Source: Bos javanicus (taxonomy: Eukaryota > Chordata > Mammalia > Artiodactyla > Bovidae). From it: a stretch of 64,000 nucleotides of DNA. How positions within the stretch are numbered: the first letter of the stretch is position 1; each line of letters opens with the position of its first letter. Position numbers and translations under genes: made by a program. The stretch spans positions 61,078,425 to 61,142,424 of the forward strand of contig NC_083885.1 in the NCBI RefSeq assembly GCF_032452875.1. The letters are read 5' to 3'. Shown piece by piece: positions 34,674-46,600 of the stretch. The notes below the pieces were generated by a model, which saw only the letters and a program-made list of their open reading frames with translations, searched no databases and had not been told where the DNA came from.

Positions 34674-37600
34674 ATGTCTAGGATGCTGTGTCAGTATGTT
34701 CGCCAGTTTGGTCAGAAGCTGGTCCACAGGCGGCCGCTGGAGCCCATAGAAGAATCTGAGAGTCCCACGGCTCATCTGAACATCCTAGATCTGGTTGTCT
34801 TGGGTGTGGGCAGAAGCCTGGGATCCGGTGTGTACGTCTTGATTGACTTCATTGCCAAGCTAATAGCTGGACCATCAGTTATCATCTGCTTCTTGGTGGA
34901 CTCCCTGTCTTCTGTGTTGTTCGGGCTCTGCTATGCTGAGCTGGGGGCCCAGATACCACACGTTGGTTCTATGTATCTCCATAGCTATGTCATCATGGGA
35001 CAACTGTGTGCCTTTGTCATTGGCTGGAACCTCATTTTGTCCTTATTTGTTGGTGAGATGATGGGTAGGGGGAAGATGTGGGCTAAAGATCCAGGAACAG
35101 GGAGGTGATATTGGGGTCATACTCATTTATAAACCCCTTGCTGTTGACCTTGCAGCAGGAAGCTGGTAATAGTGGCCAAAACCCCTTCAACTTCTTTCTA
35201 CTCAGCTCTATCCTGTTTTGCTTAAATGATGGACCAAGAACTCAGAAGAAAGGGAACTGTAGAGGGTAGATGAGAGGGGGACATGGCCCACAGGCTCACC
35301 CCCTCATCATATTGAAGTCTCTGCTCAGCTGTTGTCTTTGTGGGAATTTCCATTATCTCTAGATTTTACATTTCACCCTCATCTCCCTGCCCTCCTGGTC
35401 CCACTTCCCTGTCTTCTTTTCTTATATAGCATTGATCTCTCAGTGTATTAACCAGTTGATGTATTTTGTGAATCATTTGGGTCTGCTTTCCCCTTTCTTC
35501 TCTCCCCTCCCCCATGAAGAGAAACTTTGAGATTAGGGTTTTTGCTTAATTTTTTTAAAAAAAAATACATCCCAAGGCACATAGCAGAGGATGTGTGTTT
35601 ATGTGTGTTACTGAATATTCCTCTTATCACTGCAGGCACTGCTTGTGTGGCCAAGGCCTGGAGCATCGCCTTTGACAGCCTCACTGGGAACCATATCTCT
35701 CAGGCGTTAGAAGGAACCTTCTCTCCGTATATGCCCTCTGCCCTCGGCACTTTCCCCGACTTTGTCGTGCTGGGCCCGCTGCTGCTGATTACTGGTGAGA
35801 AGGGGTCAGTGATAGAAGTGTGAGGTGTGGAGGGGGAAGTGGGGTGGGAAAGGATTGGAGTGGTGGAATGGTAGGGGGCTTAGAACGGGAAGAAGGGTCT
35901 GAGATATGAGAGACAGAAAGGGAGGACATAGCCGGTTGTTTTCTACCCTTGGCAGTAGAGATTCTGGGCTGGATCATTCTTTGGTGTGGGGGTGGTCCTG
36001 TGCATTGTAAGGTGGGTTTTTTTTTTCCAAGTCATTATAAAGTTTTGAGCAACAACCCTGGCCTTTACCCACTAGATACCCCTGATGCCCATTCCCCCAA
36101 ACTGAGGTATTGAGAATATCCCCGGACAGAGCCAAATGTCCCTTGGAAGGCAAAATTATGCCTGCTCAGAATCATTTCCTTAGACCAAAAAAGTTCCTTC
36201 CTCTCTATTGAGACCAAAGATGTTTTTTCAATGGAGATGAAATTCTCATGGTATAAAATTAACAATTTTAATACTTGCCCACCTTTATTGAGATATATTT
36301 GACATAAACAAATGTCTAAATTCAAGGTACACAATGTCATGATTTTTTTAGATCCCCCCTGTTGTGAGATGATTGCCACAGTAAGAAATTAACCATCATA
36401 AAGGACACACTCAGTGACATCTAGTAAATTCACAGTGTTCTACAACCATCACCTCCACCTAGTTCCAGAGATTTTCATCACCTGAAAAGGAAACCCAGTA
36501 CTCATTGAGCAATCACTGCCCATCTGCTACCTCGACCCCGGTTCCCAAACCCCCAGACCCTGGTGACCACTAGTCTGCTTTCTGTCTCTATATATTCATT
36601 TATTTTGGATGCTTCCTATTCCATCTTATCCAAAGAGTACTGGTTCTTGGAGTTCCTGTGTCAGCCTGGATTATCAAAGTGTTCACAAGCTTGAATATTT
36701 TGATTCCAATCTTCATGATCATCTCTGGCTTCATTAAGGGAGACCTGCTCAACTGGCAGCTCACGGAACAGGACTACAAAAACACATCTGGATCAAGTGA
36801 CATCTACAGGACTGGAGTGTATCCTTGACCTTAGTAACACGTGTGAGGGGTGAGGGTGTGCCGGGTTGACAACATGGTGGGGACTCGAGAGACCTGGGCT
36901 GATGGATCCAGGTGATGGCAGTCCTGGAGCCTAGGACTTGTGGTGTTAACAGAGAAGTCCAGTAGAGAAGGCTGAACTCACCTCACCCATGTTCATCCTC
37001 GTTCCTTCTCTCACCACAGCTTGGGCCCTCTGGGTTCTGGAGGGTTTGTGCCTTTTGGCTTTGAAGGGATTCTCCACGGAGCAGCTATATTTTTCAGATC
37101 ATATTTTGGCTTCGGTGTCATTGTCACTAAAGGTAACAATGTCATTGTATGTCCCATTGGGGGTTTGGACATGGTTTGGGCTCCCCTTGGGCTTAGGGAC
37201 GGGTAGAAGGTGAGGTGTGTGAGGGAGGGGGTTTTGTGCTTTCACCCCAGTGTGTTTCCTGACCCATTACTTCCACCCATCCTGCAGGGAGAGAAGCTCG
37301 AAATCCTCAGCGTTCCGTCCCCTTGAGCATGGTGACCTCCATCTTCATCTGCTTTTTGGCGTACTCGGGTGTCTCGGTGGCACTCACCCTCATGGTGCCC
37401 TACTACCAGATTCATCACTACAGTCCTTTGCCACAGGCTTTTTTCCATGTTGGGTGGGCTCCTGCCGGATATGTCATGGCTGTTGTCTTCCTATGTGCCC
37501 TTTTATACAGGTCAGAGTCATGAGTTTCTCCCCATCTACTGTCAGATGCTCAGGTATCCTGTCTCTTGGGATTGAGAGACAAGAGGGAAGGACACCTCAC

Positions 37601-39383
37601 ATGGACTAGAGAGCAGATGGCCGGTCTGTCCTGCTTCTCCACATGTTCCCATTTTCTTATCCAGCCTCCTTAGAGCCATGTTTGTCTTGTCTCGGTTGAT
37701 CTGTGCGATGGCAGATGATGGGCTCCTTTTCCGGGGACTTGGATGGATCCATGCCGGTACCCACAGCCCCATCATAGCCATCCTGGCTTCTGGAACTCTT
37801 GCAGGTGAATAAGCAAAACCCACTCCTTCTCTAATCAGTTCCCGTCATCTGGACTTTTCCAGTGGTTTCTAATTCCCTTCTTCCACCCTCATTCTAGCAA
37901 TCGTGGCATTACCCTTTGAGCTCCGAGATATTGTGGAATTCATGTTAATTGGGATCATGCTTGCTTACACCCTTGTGGCTTTTTCTGTGCTTGTCCTCAG
38001 GTGAGACTCCACTTCACTTTGACTGCGGGTCTTGGACTTGTGGGAACTGATAGGGAGGTAGTCATCTTCGGCTGATATGCTGCCTTCTAAAATCCTGCTC
38101 TGCTTAAGGCAGCACAGATGGGGAATAGATTGTGTGATGATGGATCAGTAGGGGCTACTCTTAATATTGCTTTAATACCTCTAATTCAGGTACCAGGCAG
38201 ATCAGAATTTCAGCAAGAATAAGAAAACAGAGGAAGAAACTGAGATGGGGCCTGTAACTGAAGAAAGTCCTTCAGGATCTATACCTGAAGCAAGAATGTC
38301 AAACTTTCTAAAGAGTCTGTGGTTCCCTGGCAGCACCATCCCCACCTGGAAATCTGGCCAGATTGTCTATGGATGTGCCTTCCTGCTTGGTGAGCAGTGG
38401 GATTTCTCTTTGGTCATATTCTGAAACTGACAGGAGGTGGTGGGAATGTGTATTTTGGAAGTTGAAAAGCCTTGGAGATACGATGTCCCTTCCTGGGGTG
38501 GGCAACTTTGGAGTGGGGTGTGACCCAAGGCACTGATACATTTGTCTTCTGGGTCCAGCCTGTTCTCCTCCTTGACCCTTGCAGTTCTCCTGCTGATAAT
38601 CCTGAGCCTGGTCCTGGCCCAGTGGCCCATCCAGGTGTTCTCTGGAGACTCCGTGCTCACAACAGTGGCTGTGCTGCTGCTGCTGCTCATCACTGGGGTC
38701 ATGGTCATCATCTGGAGGCAGCCCCAGGACCCCTCTCCCCTTTACTTCAAGGTAGGTGACCTTATGTGTCCAAAGTGTCCACCTTCAGTGAATGCAATCT
38801 GCAGGCTTTGACGTCTAAACATCCTCTCCTGGTCCAGAGAAGAAGAGAAGTTGCTAAAACCAGTGGTCCCTTCCCGGTTCCACACAGAGTGCTTTACATA
38901 CACAGTCTCAGCAGGCACTCAACACACAGCCTGAAGAGGACTTGAGTCTTCTCACCCACGTGGGGTAGGGTCTCCCTTTCAGACGTCTGGGCTGTGTCCA
39001 GGGATGAACTGACTCTGCCCACAGGTCCCTGCTCTGCCTGTCCTCCCACTGGTGAGCATCTTTGTGAACATTTACCTGATGATGCAGATCACCTCTGGGG
39101 CCTGGGTCCAATTTGGCATCTGGAATGCAATTGGTAAGTGACTTTCCAGGATAAAGAGGTGTGACTGAACCCAGTACTCTTCCTACTATCTTGTCCCCAA
39201 AAGTTTGTCAGACACCGTACTAGGAGGTCTATTGGGTATTTGTAAGTGATGAGAGCGCCTACTTTCCCTTCTCACCGTCTCATTTCCCTACTAGGATTTG
39301 TCATATACTTTGGATATGGGATCCGACACAGCCTGGCAGGGAACGATGAGCCACAGCGACCAGCCTCCAATTCTCAGACTTGA
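34674..39383 (+). CDS. Cationic amino acid transporter-like gene, copy B (CAT/SLC7A family), open if a shifted acceptor is used
   Basis: Second CAT-family carrier, predicted to sit in the plasma membrane. Exons: 34674-35052, 35636-35794, 36638-36818, 37020-37132, 37288-37510, 37665-37804, 37898-38000, 38190-38389, 38585-38751, 39025-39133, 39295-39383. The total is 1863 nt, 620 residues. Exon 3 is the weak point: the acceptor position used in A is lost (CAAAGAG in place of CACAGGAG). Only a cut after the second AG at 36636-36637 keeps the frame, one codon shorter. It keeps GLCYAEL (Glu89), the NTS sequon, VIIWRQPQ and IYFGYGI, and has a longer C-terminal tail (ends PASNSQT) than A or C. Odd residues are Asp59 in TM1 (LIDFIA where relatives have a Gly) and FFRSYFGF in place of CFYAFVGF. 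An in-frame ATG at 34659 could add five residues. Activity is unproven. Confidence 0.83.
35940..36630 (-). mobile_element. MER5A and old LINE sequence in intron 2 of copy B
   Basis: MER5A remnant at about 35940-36180 (GGTCCTGTGCATTGTAAGG), followed by antisense LINE sequence from 36250 that reaches the exon 3 acceptor. Confidence 0.72.
36630..36640 (+). other. Copy B exon 3 acceptor, altered
   Basis: Reads TCCAAAGAG|TACTGG against ACCACAG|GAGTACTGG in A and CCTACAG|TACTAC in C. Cutting after AAAG puts exon 3 out of frame. Cutting after AAAGAG restores it. The pyrimidine tract is interrupted. Confidence 0.75.
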
Positions 39384-39484
39384 CAAAAACATCCTGTAAC
39401 CACAGGACATCGATGCTGTGTGGAATCCCTCTAGGCACTGGAGTTATCTTCTGGTTCAAGGGACACTTTGAGTCTGTGGACTGT

Positions 39485-39991
39485 TGTTATTGTCTTCTTG
39501 ACAGAACAGAACCTGGGGACAGGAGTCAACAAAAAGAAGGTGAAGGAAAGAAGGACGTGGGGGACCCAAGTCTCTAGTGGAACAAGGGTACTTTATTCAT
39601 GGCAGCGTGTGCTTATATATTGTTATACAAGGAAGCTTTAGACAGAAAAATAAAGTTGAGTAAAAAACACTGAAACCAGACGCTTAACAACAGTAACTAA
39701 GGGAATAACAATAGTCATAGGTCCATAGCAACAGTAACTAGGGGAATAGCAATTGTCACAGGGCCAGAAGACAATCCATGTATTGGAAATAGGAAGATGA
39801 CTAAGTAGTTTTACAGAAAAGTAAAAAGGTTACTGAAAAGAATCCATGTATGCGTTCCACCTCATGACCTCAGTCCTGAGAACTGTGCAGCTCTGCTCGT
39901 TTCTGTTTTCCAGGAACTTATAAGGAACAGAAGGCCCTTGAGAAACAGAAAACAACATATAGGATTCCTTAAAATTAAATGTTCCCTGACA
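39485..39991 (-). mobile_element. Solo LTR of an endogenous retrovirus in the copy B 3' region
   Basis: A 507-bp element with TG...CA ends, flanked by a perfect 6-bp duplication GACTGT (39479-39484 and 39992-39997). A minus-strand AATAAA lies at 39593-39598, about 110 bp from the 3' end, so it reads right to left. The 6-bp duplication suits an ERVK-type (class II) element. No viral coding sequence remains. Copies A and C have uninterrupted sequence here. Confidence 0.88.
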
Positions 39992-39997
39992 GACTGT

Positions 39998-41284
39998 GAT
40001 GGTGTATGCATTTAAAGCTCTATGTTTACTGGCAGTGGAAAAAATCACATTGGTGTTGTATATGTATATTTTTTCAAATAAACTTTTAATAGCATAATAT
40101 GCATAATGAAAAGTTCAGTCTTCACAAATGTGTAGCAAGATGAACTTTCATAAAGAAAGTACCATGATATAATCAACATCCAGAGGAAGAAACAAAATAC
40201 TAACCTACAGATAAGAAGATCCTGCTTGTGGCTCTTTGCAGCAAAAACACCAGAGATTGCCTCATGGGAAGGAAACTCAGGTACTGTATATTGTGTCAAG
40301 AGTTACACTTGAAATATTAGGACAAACAGATTGGAAATAAAAGGAAGGGAACAGACACACTGTGTAAGCAGTAACAGAAGAAAGCTAGGGTAGTTATATT
40401 ACTCTCGGACAATGTAGACTCTTAAAAAAGAGATTAATAACAGATAAAGTAGATCATTCATATCAATAAAATGATCATTTAAAAAAAATCTCTTCCCCCA
40501 CTTCATTGAGACATAGTGTAACATTGTGTAAATGATTGTTTTTCTTTACTTTTCTATTGTAAACTCAGAGTCACACAGTAGAGTTGATAAAGAAAAATCC
40601 TCAATTGAAAAATGAAACTGCCTTGCTAGAAGTGGGGGAAAGGGGTTTAGGTAATGGGTGGTTGATAAATGGTTATAGCTGAGTGAAACTCTAAGATGGG
40701 AAGTGAAAGTAAAAAGACAAGATAAAAAGTTGTTGCTGCAGAACAGAATGCTAAAATTTAGAGTATGGACATTCAAAAAGTTGGTAATAAAGAAGTATAG
40801 GACTGTTTGTTGGAACAATGGAAGTAAAGTGAAGGAGGTCAAGAAACAGTACAAGTTATTAGATTGCCCTGGGTAGCTATACAATGTGATAGGGTAGCCA
40901 AAATCCAGCCTTTGTAACCAAGTACCAAACTGAATAGTGGAGATAGAGCCAAGGGGGCAAAAGCAGACTAATGCCCTCAAAACCATGTGTCCTGACATGG
41001 AAGGGTAGGAGGAGGTTTATAATTGTTCAAAGAGGAGAACATGATGAGCTAATAGACATTCTTCTGATGGGTTGGTGTGAGGTCACTGGGAATCAGCATC
41101 ATCAACTTTCTGATTCCAAATGGTCTGGGGTCTATGTGTTCATGGGTAGTGTACAGTTAACTTTTTTCAGCTGGCTGGGGGATTCAATATCTGCAACATA
41201 GCCCCAAAATATCGTTGTATATATCTCAAATGGGCAGGGCAGAATCCTGCCCCTACTGCACCGCAAGGCTGTGCTATTGTGGGT
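39998..41284 (+). other. 3' flank of copy B
   Basis: Resumes the flank shared with A and C to about 40870 (TACAAGTTATTAGATT), then differs from both. No gene found. Confidence 0.65.
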
Positions 41285-42390
41285 TTTTTTTTTTTTCATT
41301 TTTTTATTTGGCTGCTTTGGGTCCTAGTTGCAGCACACAGGATCTTCATTCATCATATGGGATCTTTCCTTTCAGTGCATGGAGTGTAGCTGTGGCACTT
41401 GGACTCAGTAGTTGTGGCTCTCCCATCCAGTTGCTCCATGGTATATGGTATCTTTGTTCCCCAAAAAGAAAGTGAAAGTGTTAGCCGTTCTGTCATCTCC
41501 GACTCTTTGTGACCCCATGGACTGTGTCCATGGAGTTCTCCAGGCAAGAATGCTGAAGCTGGTTCCCTGTCTTCCTCCAGGGGATCTTCCCAACTCAAGG
41601 ATGGAACCCACATCTCTATGTCTCCTGCATTGGCAGGCATGTTCTTTACCACTAGTGTCACCTGGTAAGCACTTACACATGCTGCTGCTGCCGCTAAGTC
41701 GCCTCAGTCATGTCTGACTCTGTGCGACCCCATAGATGGCAGCCCACCAGGCTCCCCCATCCCTGGGATTCTCCAGGCAAGAACACCGGAGTGGGTTGTC
41801 ATTTCCTTCTCCAATGCATGAAAGTGAAAAGTGAAAGTGAAGTTGCTTTGCCATGTCCGACTCTTAGCAACACCATGGACTGCAGCTACCAGGCTCCTCC
41901 GTCCATGGGATTTTCCAGGCAAGAGTACTGGAGTGGGGTGCCATTGCCTTCTCCATTACATGTACTACTGGCCTCTTATTTGGTTGAAAGCACAATCTGC
42001 CTGCAATATGGGAGATCTGGGTTTGGTCTCTGGGTCAGGAAGATCCCCTGGAGGAAGACATGGCAACCCACTTCAGTATTCTTGCCTGGAGAATTCCATG
42101 GATAGAGGAGCCTGGTGGGCTACTGTCCATGGGATTGCAGAATCAGACATAACTCAGAGCAATTAACACTTCAGTTCAGTTCAGTTGCTCAGTCATGTCT
42201 GACTCTTTGCGACCCCATGGACTGCAGCACGCCAGCCCTCCCAGTCCATCACCAACTCCCAGAACTTGCTCAAACTCATGTCCTTCGAGTTGGTGATGCC
42301 ATCCAACCATCTCATCCTCTGTCATCCCCTTCTCTTCCCACCTTCAATCTTTCTCAGCATCAGGGTCTTTTTCAGTGAGTCAGTTCTTCT
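41285..42390. mobile_element. Cluster of five SINE and BovB elements
   Basis: In order: CHR (-, 41285-41460), Bov-tA (-, 41465-41672), Bov-A2 (-, 41680-41958), Bov-tA (+, 41985-42170) and BovB tail (-, 42172-42390), with almost no spacer. Confidence 0.82.
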
Positions 42391-42394
42391 GCTG

Positions 42395-42816
42395 AATGGG
42401 AGAAGATAAATCTGCAAGTGATACATTAATATTCAACACATATAAACAGCTCATACAACTCAACATCAAAGAAACAAACAAACAACTCAACTAAAACATG
42501 AGCAGAACTAAATGATATTTTTCAAAGAGAAAATGCTGTGGCCAACAGACATGTGACAAGATGCTCAACAGTGCTAATGATCAAGGAAATGCAAATCAAA
42601 ACCGTGAGAGACCACCTTGCACCTGTCAGAAAGGCTGTCATCAAAAAGGACAGAAATGACAAAGGTTGGCTAGGATTTGGACAAAACGGGACCCATGTAC
42701 ACGGTTGGCAGGGGTGTAAATTGATGCAGCCACTGCACAAAAAAGCTGTATGGAGGTGTCTCTTAAAACTAAAAATAGAACTACCATATGATGTAGCAAG
42801 TCCATTGCTGGGTATG
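42395..42816 (+). mobile_element. L1 LINE ORF2 3' part
   Basis: Sense L1 including CAAGGAAATGCAAATCAAAA, cut at TGCTGGGTATG by the following LTR-like element. Confidence 0.85.
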
Positions 42817-43385
42817 TGGCAGTGAAAAGGAAAAAGCGGAGTGAGTTTTTCTCTTTCCCTTTCCTGAGAACAAAGAAGAAAAAAGAAAACAGTGAACAGG
42901 CCTAAACATTTCTTTCTTTTTTTTTTTTTTTAACTTTAATTGCTCCTAACTCTGCATGTCTGTAACTGGCTTTGCTTTTCTGCCCCCTGATTCTGGAGGA
43001 GCTGCACTTCACACCTATTACCCTTTGCTTACCCTTATGACACTCCCTTCACCTTGTTACGTTTCAGAAAGAAGGCCGCAGACCCACCGAACTGCCCGAC
43101 TCAATCACTGGGCTACTGACCCCAGCCTATGATGGTTTTTGAAAGAATGCAAGAGGAAGAAGACAAGATCCTACCATCTTGGTTCCTCTTCACTGACTCC
43201 TGACTGCGAGCCTTCATCTTATAAGCCTTTATCTTAGGAGGGGAGGCACAGTCCTTGAGGCCTGAACCTACTTTATTTCCTTCTTTGCCAATTGAGAATT
43301 AAAGCCACCTGTATATTACCTCCAAACTCTGTCTCCACATATTTTTTTCAGTGGGCAGAGAAAGCCAATATTTTGGCCAACAACA
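42817..43385 (+). mobile_element. Probable solo LTR (endogenous retrovirus)
   Basis: A 569-bp block with TG...CA ends, bounded by GGTATG (42811-42816) and GCTATG (43386-43391), a 6-bp duplication with one mismatch. It has a T-rich tract, a TATAAG near 43220 and an ATTAAA near 43300. Not matched to a named family; no coding content. Confidence 0.55.
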
Positions 43386-43390
43386 GCTAT

Positions 43391-43392
<2 letters not shown>

Positions 43393-43431
<39 letters not shown>

Positions 43432-43470
43432 TATATGCATGTGTGCGTGCGTGTATGTGTGTGCGTGCGC
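43393..43470. repeat. (AC)n then (TG)n microsatellite
   Basis: About 18 AC repeats followed by an interrupted TG/GC stretch; flanks a Bov-tA end. Confidence 0.9.
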
Positions 43471-43684
43471 TAAGTCGCTTTAGTCGTGTCCAACTCTGTG
43501 TGCCACATGGACTATAGCTTGCCAGCCTCCTCTGTCCATGGGATTCTCCAGGCAAGAATACTGGAGTGGGTTGCCATGCCCTCCTCCAGGGGATCTTCGC
43601 TACCCAAGGACAGAACCCCGTCTCTTACATCCCCTCCCTGGTAGATGGGCAGGCAGGTTCTTCACCACTAGCGCCACCTGGGAG
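43470..43684 (-). mobile_element. Bov-tA SINE, followed by a short (GT)n
   Basis: Reverse copy CTAAGTCGCTTTAGTCGTGT to ACTAGCGCCACCTGGGAGG; then GT repeats 43685-43704. Confidence 0.87.
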
Positions 43685-44489
43685 GTGTGTGTGTGTGTGT
43701 GTGTACGCTCAGCTCTCCCAGAAAACAGCTCCTAGAAGAAGTGGACCAAGTCACATCCTCTTCCATCCCTTTGTGCAAGGCTGGATGCAGGCACGGTGCT
43801 TGTTCCATGCTTGCGTTGTTTGGATTCACATCAGAGATGTTAAGCTGCCTTCTCCTGGTTGGGGCACAGCTGAGCTTGAAGGTCCCCACACTGGGGTGTC
43901 TCAGGTCAGGTGCAGACTGTGGGGGGTCGAGTCGTGTAAGAGGACTAGGAGGGAACAGGGTTGAGTGGGATCTCAAGTCTTACAGCTCGTATTTCTCACG
44001 GTCCTTGATCAAATGAGTTCAAGTGTCCACAGAAATGATCAATGAAAAGTACATAACCAAAATAGGAAAGAGTTTTCTTTGAGCCAAACTGTGGCCCTCA
44101 AGGGAGACAGTGTCCCTAAAGAGCTCTGAGGAACTGCTCTGCTGAAGCATGGTGTCCAGCGCAGTCTTCTACCTCATCCAAGCAAAGGACATACATCAAC
44201 ATGACAGGGTATATTTCTTCAAGTTTTCAAAAGAGACAGACCTAGTTCATAGCGAGACAAAAGCTTCTTGGTGTCTGGGGAGGGAACGTTATCTTCCAGG
44301 GAGTGTTAACACGGATGCTTTGAGAAGGGAGTTACTCATATTTATCTTCAGAACAGACATTCTTTACCTTAGTGGTTAAGCGCTATGAGGGTCTGACAGG
44401 CTGTTTTAATTCACACAGAGTTCAGGCTGAACCATGGATAAGCCAAAATGACTTCCCCATACCTCAATATGTGAACATTTTCTCCATCA

Positions 44490-45045
44490 CCAGCAGATAA
44501 AAATCTTAAAACCATATGACCCAGCAATTCTACCTCTGAGGATATACCCAGAAGAATTGAAACCACACTCGGGAAGAGACATTTATACATTCGAGTTCAC
44601 AGCAGCATTATTCACAATAACTAGAACATGAAAGCAACCCAAGTGCCCACTGACCAAGGAAGGGATAAGCCAATGTAGTGTGTGCAAGGAATATGGTATG
44701 TACTGTTTATTCAGCATTAGAAAGGAAGGGAATTGTGGACATTCTTCTAAGTGAAATGAGCCTGACAGGAAAGGACAAATACTATACGACTCCACGGAAA
44801 TGAAGCGCCTGGTGTAGTCAGATGCATAGAGACAGAAAGTAGAAGGGTGATTGCAAGGAACTGAGGGAGAAAACAGGAATTTTTGCTGAATGGGTACAGA
44901 GTTTAAGTTTTGCCAGATGAAAACAAAGTCCTGGAGTTTGGTTGCACAAAAGGTGAATGCAGTTAATATGATTGGATCAGACACTTAAAGATGGTTAAAA
45001 TGGTCAATGTTATGTTATGGGTGTTTTACCACAATAAAATAAACC
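44490..45045 (+). mobile_element. Old L1M LINE 3' end (unit 3 copy)
   Basis: Counterpart of 20100-20700. Confidence 0.8.
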
Positions 45046-45049
45046 TCTC

Positions 45050-45400
45050 AGAACCTCCCCCGAGGGTAACCACAGAAGAGTCAGGGCTGAGAGCAACACG
45101 GCAGATGCTCCCTGCTCGCCCCGCTCCATCTCCACCCCAACAACCCAGGGGTGAGGACTGTCTTCTGCGCTCAGGACTCCCCACTTCAGTTCTTGGAGAT
45201 GTTTCAGCTCCAGCCCTGCACAGCTTAACCTCAGCCTCCCTGACTGACCCAGTGCTCCAGGATCTGCTCCAAGGGTCCGTTAAGTCTCAGGTCACCCTCT
45301 TCTGTAGGAGACTGGGCGCTGAGTTCACATCCTCCCAAAGAGACCCCTGCAATCCCAGAATGTAGGGGGTGGTCAGCCCGGCCCCTGACTGACCCTTTTT
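45050..45400 (+). promoter_or_regulatory. Conserved GC-richer block upstream of copy C
   Basis: Unit 3 version of the 20700-21060 block. The donor-like GTAAGT of the other units is GTTAAG here (45279-45284). Role is inference. Confidence 0.3.
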
Positions 45401-45769
45401 CCAATGAAAGCAGGAGCAGGGAGTGTGTGTGAAAAAAAGGTGTATGTAGGGGATGGGAGGTAATTGGACCTGTGTCCTGACGATCTAAGCCTATTTTTTT
45501 GACTTATGTACAAGCCATATTAATAATTACCCTTATACACTGAATGGGCATGTGGACCCCTGGTTTCAGTCTTCTATATACCGTCTGCCCTCCGTGTCTG
45601 TGGGTGCCTCATCTGAAGATACAGGGGAAACTGTAAGGAACTTGAGCTTCTGTGGAATTGGGTATTCATGAGGGGCAACTGTATGGTGATTTATAGTATA
45701 TTACTTTTGGGTTTGCTACACCCATCAACTCTGTGAAGCTGACTATATTATTCAGCATTAGTAGCAATT

Positions 45770-46600
45770 TTTTAAATGGTGACAAAATACACATAACAGA
45801 GAATTTACCATTTTGACCATTTTAAAGTGTACAGTTCAGTAATGTTAGGTGTTATGTACATTGTAAGAGTTCTGATCTCCAGAACTCTTTTCATCTTGTA
45901 AAACTGAAATTGTGTCTCCATTTTATAATAACTCCTATTTCTCCCCAGCCCTTCTGCTGAACCACCATTCTACTTTCTTTTTTTAAATTTGTTTACATGG
46001 CTGCTCCGGGTCTTAGTTGTGTCATGCTGGATCTTATTGCGACGCAAGGACTCTGTAGTTGTGTCTCGAGGGCTCCAGAGCACACGGGCTTCAGTAGTTG
46101 TGGTCTGCAGTCAGCTGCCCCACAGCATTTGGGGTCTTAGTTCCCAGACCGGGAATTGACCAGTCTCCCCTGCATTGCAAGGCCATCTTAACCACTGGAC
46201 CACCAGGCAAGTTCCCACTGTTCTACTTTCCGTCTCTATGATTTTGACTGTTCTCAGTACTTCATAGAACTGGAATCATACAATATTTGTATTATGTCAC
46301 TTAGCATAATGTTTTCAAGTTTCCTCCATGTTGTAGCGTGTATCAGAAATGTCGGTGTTTTCAAGGCTGAATAGTATTTCAATGCATGTATAGACCTCAT
46401 CACGTTTATCCATTTCTTTGAGGATGGACATCTGAGTTGCTTCCAACTTCCAGCTATTGTGATGAATGCTGCTATGAATATAGGTGCACAAGTGTCTCTT
46501 TGAGATCCTATTTTCAGTTCTTTTGGGTGTACAGCCAGCAGTGGAATTGCTGGATCATGTGGTAATTTCACTTTTAGTTTTTTTTAGAGAACCTTACATT
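45770..46600 (-). mobile_element. Old L1M LINE antisense with nested CHR SINE
   Basis: Long antisense L1M. A reverse CHR (about 45977-46215) is inserted with TTCTACTTTC repeated on both sides (about 45967 and 46221). Confidence 0.82.

Larger units (their letters stand above)
30036..43700 (+). repeat. Segmental duplication unit 2 (carries CAT-like copy B)
   Basis: About 13.6 kb. The start at about 30036-30046 is where the unit 1 flank (GATGGAGGAG, still followed by unique flank in C) changes to sequence matching 18560 onward. It ends before the landmark variant at about 43720. Part of the right side (41285-43700) is filled with younger repeats. Confidence 0.7.

Noticed and set aside
43393..43470. 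Regular repeats considered as a CRISPR-like or satellite array
   Set aside because: Simple AC/TG dinucleotide microsatellite with no spacers.
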